Shown piece after piece: positions 13,427-25,733 of a stretch of 64,000 nucleotides of DNA. Every line of letters starts with the position of its first letter. Position 1 is the stretch's first letter. The notes beneath the pieces are model-generated. The model ran no database searches and had not been told where the DNA came from. It was given only the letters and a program-made list of their open reading frames with translations. The position numbers and the translations under genes are program-made. Source of the stretch: Silurus meridionalis (lineage: Eukaryota > Chordata > Actinopteri > Siluriformes > Siluridae); the NCBI RefSeq assembly GCF_014805685.1, contig NC_060891.1:1520001-1584000 (forward strand), written 5' to 3'.

Positions 13427-14181
13427 ACACTGTATTGATGCAGCTGTGCAGTTGTGTATTGGAGAGCATTACGTCTTCATGACAGCTCTGTGCTGAGAGG
13501 ACTCATGGGACACATAAAGGCGTGTAGACGTCCAGCTGTTTCCTCTCACACACTTTTACACAGTCTCTCTCTCACACACACACACACAGTAACTGGAGCA
13601 CGGTGAGGACGGTAAGCGTGACTAAATTTTTAACAATGTGCATAAAGTTTTGTAGCATCTCTATATTTCTGCAAATCCGTCACATTTATGCAAAGCGCCT
13701 GAAAGTAGCGTATCAGCCGTAATCATTAGCAGGCAGCTTTGATGTATCAGTGGTAGTTTATCCTGCTGCATCTGTGACATTTCCTTTTCTTCTCTCTGTG
13801 ACCTCTGACCCCTGGAAACACCTGCATGCATTACTCAACCTTTCCTGTCTAAAGAAATCAGTCCTCACTGCCCTCATTAGGTTTATCTTGTTTTGTGCAA
13901 ACCTTTATGAACTAAAGTTGGTATATGATACTGGTGATACTCTTCATCATCATTGCTGTGTATATGAAGCCAGGTTACTGTCTCATATTATATATGATTC
14001 TCATGTTGTTTTGTTTTCATACAACTTGCAACCTGATTGGTCGAGTAATAAAATAATAATTTGCTTCACAATACTGTGGTCAAAGCAGCTCCATTACACA
14101 GAGCAGAGTCTGAAACCCTCAAGCTCTTCAGAAGTTTCTTTTGAATGCAGTAGAAGCTAGCCTTAATCCCTAGGCACTGCT

Positions 14182-14247
<66 letters not shown>

Positions 14248-17200
14248 CAGGGTGCATGTGGAGGCAGGTTGTATAGGATTAAAGACTGATAAATAGAAAA
14301 AGAGGAGAGTGAGCTGAGAGAGCGCTGTGGGCAGATTAGAGTATAAAGACCAGGAGACACAAGCCGTCTGTCTTTTATTAACTCTGAGCAGGTAAGCTGG
14401 AGTTTAGGCGTGTAGGTGCTTACATAGCATGAACAAGTGGACACCAGTGGACCAGGACACCAGTAAATTCAGTAGTAAAGGGTTTTGAAAGAAAAAACAA
14501 TTCCGGTCCCTGTCACGATTCCAATTTCAGCACATCAGTCCTGCCTACTTCTTTAAAAAGTCCAACCAGTCCAAACCTGCAGAACGTTTGATAAATCCCA
14601 GCATTCACTTCCTCAGACACGCCCGTCTGCCCTCACAGACATTTTGTTTGCATGGTGGTCTTTTCAATCCCGATCCCTGCTACTGCGCAGAACCTTGACC
14701 ATACCCATCTGCGTCTGGAGAGATTTTGATTAGTTCCACCTAATCCTGCAGTTTGAAATGTCTCCTCCCACATTAGTTTCCAGCTACCCATTATATTTTC
14801 AGACAAACCTTGTAGACCTATTCATCAGAACTTTACAAAATAATGTTTCAAAACCAGTAAGACTAGGGATGGGTACAGAGAAGCGATATGTAATTGGGTG
14901 AATACCGGACTACCGATAAGCTTCAGGACAAATGATAAGGTTTTTTCGAGACTTGCTTTGTTTTATCTGTGCATACTTTGGTGTTAATGGCGATTTAGAA
15001 GCTGCATTTTCCATGTGCGATGTGTGTTCGTGCGCAGGCAATCGGTCATAGTGTGGGCTCACGTTACAAAACTAAGCGACACCAGTGTCACAATTCGATA
15101 TATACAGTAGTGTGATAGTGAACAATGGAGGCAGCACTAGTACTATGACGAAACCTTTACAAACAAAACACACCTATCTCAAACAATACACTCCATCTCA
15201 AGCAATGTGCTGTATTTACTATGTCTCCGTCATCTCCAACTGCAACTCTCCTGCCTCAGCTTCGAGCAAAGGTAAAAGTCGTTATAAAATAAATCTTTAG
15301 TTAGGACTAGTAGTCGTGGGGACACTACATCAGTTTTAAAATGTAAATCCAAATACGAATAACCCCATGACATCAGTCACCATAGTGATGCGTGGGAAGA
15401 TGACGCCTGAAAAAAACGCCAGCGTGTCATAGGGCTTTAATTAAATTTATAGTGAAAGATTTATTGTTCTTCACTACGGTGGAGTCGAGCTGGATCAGGT
15501 ACAGTAGGCAATATATAAGTTTGCTAAAGACTTTTATTACATTCTGTTATTACATTCTGTTGTGCTCTGATGCACATGATGTTTAAATACGTTGTGCCGT
15601 GGTAGGAAATCTTTATCGCTCTCATTTTTTTTCACGGGTCTTGTTCATTTAAAGAAATGTGCTTTATTATGTGCCCTTTTTGTTTGCTAAGAGATTAGAG
15701 ATTTGTGAACTGCAGTTTTAAAGTTAATATTAAAATAATTGAACATTTTCAACATATTTTCACGTCTTTTTTGCACCAAATTTTTTAGAGTAGTATCGAT
15801 AACAGTGTGGATAAATAATGGTATCGGTAAGCAGCATCGCTATCGTTAAAATGGAAACGAACCCATCCCTAAATCAGACACGTGATCGTGTACAGTTGAG
15901 TTCGAATAAACAGCAGTATGTGAATAAAAGTGTGAATTTTGTATTTTTTCTAATGCAGTGAAAATATAACCGATTAAATTTGAAAACAAAGCATTAACAA
16001 ATTTAATCAAGTTTACATTATTCTTTTAAAGGCAGCAAAAAAATAAATATTGTGTTTAAAAAATGGCAGCGTTTACACTTTTTTTTCAAGATTGACCTTC
16101 TTTAAATGACTAAACTAACATTTAGTTGCATAATCATTGCTGCGCATCAGCGTCGCGTCGAGTCAAACGACTTCTGGCACCTAGAATCAGGGATTTCTGT
16201 CCAGGATGAATGAACTACATTCCATAGTTCCTGTAAATATTTGGGTTTTGCTTCAGAAACTGCATTTTCAGTGTCTCCCCAAATGTTTTCAATGGGGTTC
16301 TTGAACCTCAATTCTTTTAGTCTGGAACCAAGATGTTGCTTGCATACTTGTGTGTTTGGGGTCATTGTCTTGTACAAACACCCATTTCAGCATTTTCTCT
16401 TTGTCATAGGGTAACATACTGCATGCTCTTCAAGTATGACTGATCCATGATCCCTGGTATACGATAAATAGCCCCAATGCCGTGGTATGAAAAACTTACC
16501 ATGGTTTTTGTACTTTAATGTCTTCATGGTGTTTTGTGGTTTGAATTCAGTACCTTAAGGTCACCTGACGTACAGTCCGCTGGGCCACTGGACAATTGAT
16601 GTCTTAAACAATTTTAACCGATTCTGCACGTGCCATTTTTTCCTCCACGATGCTTCACAGGTGCTTCTTGCTAATAGTTTAGCTTCAGTCAAATGCCTTC
16701 TTATGGTAACTGTAATCACAGGTCATATTAGATCATCAATGATCTTCCTGGAGGTGATGACTGCCATACCGACCATCCTTTAATATGTTTTAACAATAGT
16801 TGTTGGTTTTCTTAATCGTGTTTCGGGTTTTTATTGCCATTTTTAAGGCATTTCAGATCATTTTAGCTGAGCATCCAGAAATTCTTTGCTTCTTCATACG
16901 TCTTCCACGCACCAATTGACTTTGCTGTTTGTTGTTTCTATGAAACAACGTTTTGGAACGTACTTGTAATAAAAAAAGGATAAATATGGACAGCTGTTTT
17001 TTTACAGAATGAGGGAGTTTTCTAATTGAACTCCACACTGCTAATACTTTGAACATTGCCCTTTCAATGAATGAGTTACTCAGAACAAACACTGTGACAG
17101 TTAGATCAGTTAGTTTTCTAATACACTACTACATCTACAAGCACAATTATTCACAATGAAGTTTCATCACTGCTGCTAAAAACTGCTTAATCAGGTTACT

Positions 17201-20200
17201 GATAATTGACTTCTATCTACTGCTATTTTACTGCTATTTTAACACAGCTGTATATCTGCTGTATAGCTTTTGTGCCATTTTGCAGAAGATAAAAATAACC
17301 ATTATCTTAGTATAAGCTTAACAAGGTGGTGTTAAGCTATTGATTGTATGGATACCTTTTGGAGAGCAGGCTGTCAGAGACAGAGTTGGCAGGTGAAAAG
17401 GGGGTAGACAGACAGACAGGCAGGCAGACAGGCAGGCAGGCAGGCAGACAGGCAGGCAGCTACATGCCTGTGCTCAGCTATGCAGCCAACTTCATGTCCA
17501 GAGTCTCACGTGACCTCCTCTTAAATCCGGTGTTGCAGGATTGCGCTCTCAGAGAAACTGTCCCATCTGCTCTTCTGCTCTCTGGTGAATCTCTCCATCA
17601 TTATCATCATCTTCATCTCAAACTGCGGGTCAGAGATTTATTTTTTTTACATTTATAAACCAGAAAATGCTTGCACTCATTCTTGAGATTTTCTCAGTTT
17701 TTTGTTTTTGATACATTGATGAAGGAAGTTGTTAAGAATTTTGCTTCCTTCTTTTGAGTGCTTTATTCCTCTTTCTGTTGTTTTATTGAGTAATAAGTGC
17801 TCATTTAAAACTTCTTTAACAATCATGCGGACCAAGTTTGCTTCAAGTAATATCAGATTTAGCTCCTACTTACACATTGTGCTTTATCATCGTGATGATA
17901 CATAGCAGGAGAACTAACAGCTGGTTGCCTCAGTGTAGATAGATTAGCTGAGTACTGGAGCCGTCTTACCAGCAGTCCATGTGTCCTGTTATGTCCAAGG
18001 AAAAAGAAAGAAAGAAAAAGTTGTTTAATACTGCACTCCCCAGAAAATAGAGTGAAAAAAGTTCTTCTGCTATTCAAGCTTTCAGATCTGAGCCTGAGGC
18101 ACACTCACTTTAGATTTTGTTGGAGCATGAAAAGACTTGCTTAGTTGTTTTGTATAAAGCCTGAGCTACTGACTCTCAACGGTTCACTTCTCGCTGATAA
18201 GAATCAAAACTTTAGAGAACGATAAAATATCAAGAGCCTGTTATGTTTGTTCATTTCTGTTCCAGACAATTTGTATGAGGCATGTGAAGGCCGTAGTTTG
18301 TTTTGTGTGTGTTGAAGTGTGCAAGTTCATTCTCCTTTGCTGCACTGGCAAAAGAAATGGGTCTGAAATGCAGAAAGCTGGTGCCTAGCAACAGGTGAAG
18401 TCTTTTTTTTTTTTTTTCCTCCACAAACTGCTAGAAATTCAGCTCAGTATCAGACTGTGAGGCCATGGTGCGTCGATGTTGCACGAAGGATTAAATTTGT
18501 CGAGGTATGAGTTTCTTTTAAACGGAACAAAAACGAGGATCTGACTTTTTGTCTGTGAAGTCATGTGTAGTGATATATTTGAGTCAGCAGATTAGTTGAA
18601 ACTGAACTGTGAGAAGAGATGACTGAAAGCTTAACATTGTGCAACAGCAGGTCAATTGTCAGCTATCTCAATCACAATCTGTTTATTTACAGGGCAAACA
18701 AATGACATTGATTAGCTAGTAAAAGCTCTAGTGTACTGGTCTGGATGTTCTGGTTGCTTGGAAACTAACAGCTAAAAAGTGATAGATAGCAAAGTAATAA
18801 GTACAGTGAATAAATTAGGTACATTAAAAGAGACCGAGGGAAACAAATGAGCATATGGTAGGAGAGGAATAATCCAGGGCTATTTATATAGAATCAGCGG
18901 AGTTAAAGCAGGCATTGATGTTAGCAGCAAAACTAAATATACATTTTTGTTAGTTTATTTCTTTATAAAACTAGAGGTGATATTGAGTAGTTGAAGATTC
19001 TGAGCTTTGATAGGAGGGGCCTGATTCAACTACAAATTGAATCTTTGCAGAGGTGTTGAGAAACAACTAGTTTCACATAGAACTACTAGTCGGTTTTACC
19101 GATATTTTTCCGGCTTCTGGTCCGCTGTCATTACGAGACCGGCCTCTAGAGGCAAATCACTGACACCACGTGGAACTGCACAAAGATGAATACAGGTAGT
19201 CCTCTACTTACGATGGAGAGACGTTATGACGACACCATTGTAAGTCTAAAATATCGTGAGTCTAAGATAGTACTCTTTCCTGCTTTATGCTGATTTTCAT
19301 TTTCTGCTCTAAAATGATGGCTTTGCTCTTCTGTTTTTCCCTACAAGCAGGAGACGTACTGGGGCACTTGGAAGACATGCTTTTATCACTAAAATTGCTG
19401 TTTGAAACCGTTTGCAACAGAAAAAATACACACTGAGGCAACTTTACTCCGTCGACCGCTAGGGAGAGTGGGGCATCTCAAAGGGCGAGAGATACGCTCA
19501 TCCCAGCTCCGTGTCCAACGTATTGTACATTGTGCAAAACTTTTTATATTTGTACAATATTGACGTTCCGCTATCGTCATTGTAAGATCGAAAAATCGTA
19601 ACTCCACCTGGGGACCACCTGTATATCCATATTTCTTTCCTTTAGCACATTTTTTTGATTCAGTACTGTTTTTTCTTTTCGATAAAGTTAAGCACTATTT
19701 TATGTTCTTTGTTTTTTTTATTTAGTATCTATTTGAAAATTTTTCGGTAAAATCCATCGGTTGACCTCTAGTATATATATAATATATGTAGAATTTGGCC
19801 CGCATTACATCATGTCTGGAGCGCGATAAGTTTACATTTATTGTGTGGGTGTGGTTTTGTGTGTGGGTGTGTAAATTACATGCCTTTGTATTGCATCTTT
19901 GTTAATAAGCTGTAGCCCCTTGTGCTATATTTTTTAATTTTACATATTTTTTGACAAGCACCATATTTACCATATAAGTTAAATGTTTAATATATGATAT
20001 ATAACAGTTATGTAAAATATATGTATTACTCTGGATGGGGCTGGAACTGTATTTTGCTATGGTTACAGTTTATAAGGCAGAGCATGAATTAGCAGCACAG
20101 TCAGAATATTAATGTAATCATCTCCATCAAGTTATAAAAAAGTCTTAAGTAAAATAAAATAAAAATTCTTGCTTTGCAGATTCTTCTGTCTGCCTCGAGG

Positions 20201-23200
20201 ATGAGAGAATAAACATGGATACACTTAACTGGACGTCTAACATCGCACATACAAATGGCCAATCTAATAGCAGCTCCAGTCGCTTTGCCAGCTGGGTCAC
20301 GTTTGATGATGATGATGATGGTGTGGAGGAGCAAGACTACCAACATACCTCCAAAACATCCAACATTAGGATTGGCCACTCCAACAGTTTTCGTTTACAG
20401 GACACCAACAGCAACTTGATCGTGTCCTCCATCCAAAACCAGAGTACAAACAGACACATTCTGGATTTAACCCCAGATGGAACGGATTCTGTGTTTGACT
20501 TTGAGAGCCCACTGTTAAACAGCAGCACACCTTACACCAAGAAGAATCCCTTTCTGCATGAGGATTTTTCAAACATCCCACCCTCTCCTATTAACCCTTT
20601 CAGTGCCTATTTTAATAAGACATCATCTAACAGCCATGAAACCCAGGAGACTCCACCGGTGTCCTTGTTCAATTCCCCTGCGCCTCATATTGCCACCCAA
20701 AAAGACTCCTTCCTTTTCTTTTCCACCTCAAGGAGTTTAGATAATGAGAGTGAGACTAGAACTTATTCCTCAGGTATCCTTCAAGATGACCTAGATCAGT
20801 ACAAAAACATGCAAAACTCTAATTCTGACCAGGAACCTTCTGTACCAGATGAATCTGAGAATGCAGGGGACGACGAGAGGATTCCATACGAGCCTGCTCA
20901 CATGGCTCCTCGAGATGGTTGGCCAATGCTCCTGCGCATCCCAGAGAAGAAGAACATCATGTCCTCTCGACACTGGGGGCCAATCTTTGTTAAACTTAGC
21001 GATGCTGGTAAGCTGAGGTTATACTACGAGAAAGGCCTGGAAAAACACTTTAAGGAGTTCCAGCTCAACACACAACTTGAGATCTCCGAACACAAAATGC
21101 AGCACTATGAAGACAGCAGCCGTGTCCATACTCTCATTTTAGACCAGGTGGTATACAAGGAGAAGCGGAAGATCCAGCCAAAAGTCTGTGTGGTTCACAT
21201 CCCTGTGAAGGAGCAAGTGGTAAAGCTGGGGACAACGGACTACCAGGATTTTCTAAGCTTCAGGAATGCTTTGCAGGAAAAACTGGCGGTGATGTCGGCC
21301 GATGCGGACGCCATCACCTCACCTGTGCCTTACGCCGAAGAGGAGATTCAGGTCGAAGTTGTCGATAGCTTTTACGGGGTTCTGTCTAAAGGAGACAACC
21401 GTATTTTACAGCAGCTGATAAAGACGCGAGTTTCCGTGCTCGCCTTTTTAACAGGCTCACCCCGTTGCCAGTTAGGCCTCAACGATCTCCAGGTGAAAGG
21501 GAAAGAGGTGGTTTCCCGTCATGACATCATCCCCAACACTACCACGCGCTGGATCCGTCTGCGCGATTGCCGACTGCACGAATGCGCAGACGAATCCGAG
21601 TTTACGGAATCCAGGACCATCTCCTTTGAGCCCCCATCCGGACGAAGATTTGAGCTTCTGCGTTTCCAGACAGCGTACGCAGAGAAGACTCTGCCGTTTA
21701 CCTTGAAAACAGTGGTCAGCGTTCGGGGTGCTGAGGTGGAGCTACAGTCCTGGCTTGTTATGTCGACAGGGTTTTCATCCAATAGAGACCCTTTAATGTT
21801 AATTCCATGTGAAAACGTGGCTGTCCGTTACCCCATTCCTGATATATGGGCAAAGAACTTCCGCAGGGAGAGTGTGACAGGGGAAAAGTCCTTAAAGGCA
21901 TGCTTTAATAAAGGAGCTAGTTTTGGTTCCACCAGCACTTCAGGGTCAGAACCAGCTATGCGGATTACTCTGGGCACTGCCAAGTACGAACAAGCTTTCA
22001 GAGCTGTGGTGTGGAGAATCGGACGACTGCCAGACAAAAACTCAGGTAAGATTTCGTCCACCACTGCCTTTTACACTTCTACATCACCAAACTAGATTGT
22101 GAATGATTTGAAGTGGAACCCATTTAAAGGTGTTTTGCCTTCCAAAGAATTCTTGAGGACTTGTAGAGGCTGTTTTTAGAAATCATTCAGATCTGTTATG
22201 TCTACTCTTAGAAGAAAATGCCATTTGTATCATTCCAATCAGGACCTGATTAGACAGCTAGCTTTCTGAATAGGTTTATGGAACCCACTGTAAGGTAAAT
22301 CCTCTAGATAAAACTTTTGTCATTCTTGATTCAGTCTAGATTATAGCTAGAAATGATCTGACTGCTATCTGCTACACTTCTACAAGGCTTCTGTGGTCAA
22401 GGGGTTTTGACATTATTTAAGTCCATGGTCCTTTCATTGAAAAATTCATTGGTACATTTCTGTCCTTTCCATTTTTTCCCTCTCTGAAGTTAATAGTACC
22501 AGTTTAAAATGCTAAGGACATTTTTTTTTTTTTGTCCAAAGAACTTTCTAGGAACCATTTTTTTAATAGCCTCATTAATTTCTCTCACAAGCTTTCTTCT
22601 GCCTTTTTTCACTTTTATAACCTCGTCCATAAATTACTAGTGTTAGAATTCTTAATATCTCTAAACGCCAATGAGAAGTAAATGTCCTCACATAAAACAG
22701 AGAGCAGAACTGTCATTTTAAAGTGATTTGCCGTCAAGAATTTAGAAGATATTAAAGAATTTCCATATTGCACCTTTCTTTTTCCACACAAAAAATCAGT
22801 TCTCCCCAACCCAAAAAACATTGCGCCCAAAAGAAATGGCACCCATGCATTGTCCATGGTTTGTATTTAATTAGTTCAATATGCTATATCCAATAAAATA
22901 GAATTCTAAAGATATTTTTAATTTATTGAATAAAAATTTAATAATTTTGACTTTTCGTTAAAAAATTATGCCATTTCCGGTTGTCTATTTGTGGAATTAT
23001 GAATTCTGTGGTTTTACAGAGAAAGTCAGTAACATTGCAGACAAATTAGCACAATCCTAAGATTATTTCTAAAATGGAAGCTGACAATTATTTTTTGTAT
23101 CAATAGACATTTTTGGAAATATAAATGCAATTTAAAAAATAATAATAATCTAGATAAATTCTCGACTTATAAAGTCATCAGAATAAAACCTCCAAAAAGT

Positions 23201-24917
23201 GTGAACGTGAAATTTTGCAAATTTTTATATACAATAAAAGAATCAACTCACAACAAATCCCCCAGATTTACTTTTACCCACAGTCTCCTTTACACACAAT
23301 ATTTATATCAAATTCACTGTCCTCCTTTTTTAAAAGCAAAATCTACTGTTGTAACACCGCGAACATCACAACTTCTTCCTAAAATACACTGTGCCTGGAC
23401 AAAAACAACTGACCACCTAGATTTAATTAAACAAACAGGTAAGAGCTCCATTGGATAATTACTGATGAATAGGTTTTACCTGTTAAACCAAACCGATGCA
23501 GTGAGAAGCTTCTCATTTCCTTAACAATCACATATCATATAGTCATGGAAAAGATGCTACTCTGATTTAGAGTCAAAACAACCAAGGATTTTGCTGAAAT
23601 GACTCAAATCGGGTAAAGAACTGGGCAACACACCGTTAAAACCTTGAAGGATAGTGCTAAAATTTCTTGTGTTCTGCTGAGTCTGGTTTGCCCCGATCCA
23701 GGGTGATGCATCTATCATACAAGCCTGTAGGGGGCAGTGTTATGAGGGTTTTGTGGGGTATCTTTAGTTGCATTATTAAACCCGAAATGTAACATCAGTG
23801 CACAGTGACCTCATTATTTCTGTTTCCTGTATAGAGCCTGTGTGGCTGTCACATGACAAAAGAATGAACGGTACAGAAAAGAGTCGAGGGGTGAATTAAT
23901 TATTTGGAATGCGATCAAAATTTTGTCTAAGAATAATGTTGGAGGTGTTTGGCAAGTTAATGTGGTTCTGATCTGATGAAGGAACTGACTTGAGTAAAGA
24001 TTTTTGAAAAATACACGTCAGTCGAATGATCCACTCTTCTTATCACAACTATCAGTGGCATGGTTTGCTGTGTGGGTGTGTGTGTGTGTGTGTGTGTGTG
24101 TGTCGGATTGGCTAGACAAAGCCCCAGCTGTCGTTATTCATTAGGTCTCACACACACCCACAGCCTTTCTTTTCATTTTGCGTCTCCCTCTGCGTTCTCA
24201 CACACTGCGACAGTCTCATTTGTCATTTCTTTAATACTCCTGTGTTCTTTTTTCCCCTGTTATTTGATCTGTTCATGTTCCATCCACGATCACGCTATAA
24301 TAACTATACTGAGATTGTTGTCTTGATGTAGACATATGCTTGTTTTCCCGAACAGCTTGCGTTTACTTTTCAGACTGTAAATACAAAGAGAATCCCTGAT
24401 GAGCATGCCGTTTAGACCGTGCATAATTTGTGCCTGGGAAGTCGGCCCAGTATTGTAACGCCATGCTGCGGCCTGGAACTCACAGTCCTGTTTTACTTCT
24501 CAGTCACCACCTCAGTTTACGCTTCTCAGTCACCATCTCACTGGAACCCTACCATGCACAGTTTTCAGTTTGTCCCGCACTAAAGGAAAAAAAAAGCGGC
24601 TCAATAATGATCTGATTAAGTAAATAAGAGAGTGTAGAGATCACATGACATACACAGGGTCATGGAAAAGTGCTTTGTGATTAAAGTTGGATTTTTAAAT
24701 CTAATTATTTTATTATTTATTATTATTTGTCACATACACATTGATACAGAGTACGACTTGTAGCGAAATGCGCTTTTTTCACGATTGTCCAACATGTAAA
24801 TGTGAAAAATAGGAAAACTATAAAAAAAATAAACTAATGTAAAAATAATAAAAATAAAATAAAAGTATAAAAGTATATTAAGTCTAACTATAAAGTATAA
24901 AAATAAGGTTAAGAATA

Positions 24918-24962
<45 letters not shown>

Positions 24963-25686
24963 GGTGTGTGTGTGTTTGTGTGTTTGTGTGTGTGGGTGTA
25001 TTTACACATACATACACATACAATATTGTGTTCTTTGTCTGTTTTAAAAATGTTTTTGTTTTATTTAACTATAAATTAAGCATCATGGGTCCCAAGAAGT
25101 GTAGTGAAAGTGCTGGAAAGAAGGTTGTAAAAAGAATAAAGAAAGAAAGAAAGAAAGAAAGAAATTGTAGAACAGCATGAACCTGGTGAACGCACACGAG
25201 ATCTTTGTCTGCATTTGGCATGTTATGTTTATAATTTATTACTTTTGTTACAAGTAAATTTGTGTGTTAAATTCGGCATCAAACATATTTTAATCGCTGA
25301 AATAATAAGCGCTCATCTGAGGTCTGGGAACGGATTATTGGGAATGAATTCTTTTGGGAAAATGAACATGCGAATATGAGCATTTGGGAACACGAGCGGT
25401 TTTCAGGAACGAATTAATCTCGTACACCGGGGTTCCACTGTAGTTTTGGTCAAATTTGTTTGGTTTGTTCACCAGGGTTGGGTCACCCTCACACCTTTTT
25501 CTGCCGTTTGGAGCTGGGCTCTGACTGGGAGGTGCCACACATGTTCCAGAGCATGGTGGAGGTGGAGTTCGACATGCCTGCTGCTTCAGCTTCCAAGACC
25601 ACTGTCCGATCTCTGTCTGTCCAAGACCGGGCTGAGCTGAAGAAGTGGATCTCTTACAAAGCACATTACTCTTACCAGGTAAACCT

Positions 25687-25733
<47 letters not shown>

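Larger units (their letters stand above)
11376..20179 (+). other. ston2: ston2 intron 3
   Basis: The largest intron (8.8 kb). It holds a tRNA-like fragment, two (TG)n tracts, a ~1-kb TIR element, a Tc1-like relic, a CAGG/CAGA tract and a MITE with a nested insertion. The stretches 11376-12850, 13423-14183 and 17461-19079 show nothing recognisable. Confidence 0.75.
22046..25475 (+). other. ston2: ston2 intron 4
   Basis: AT-rich, without recognisable transposons in 22046-24070. It then holds (TG)n at 24076, a dispersed repeat at 24715, (AT)n at 24919 and an A/G-rich tetranucleotide run near 25131-25163. Confidence 0.75.

Noticed and set aside
22046..22095. ston2 ending at TAG 22093 as the main product
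   Set aside because: A strong donor lies at 22046 and the mu-homology domain continues in frame in the exon at 25476 with clear similarity to the human protein.
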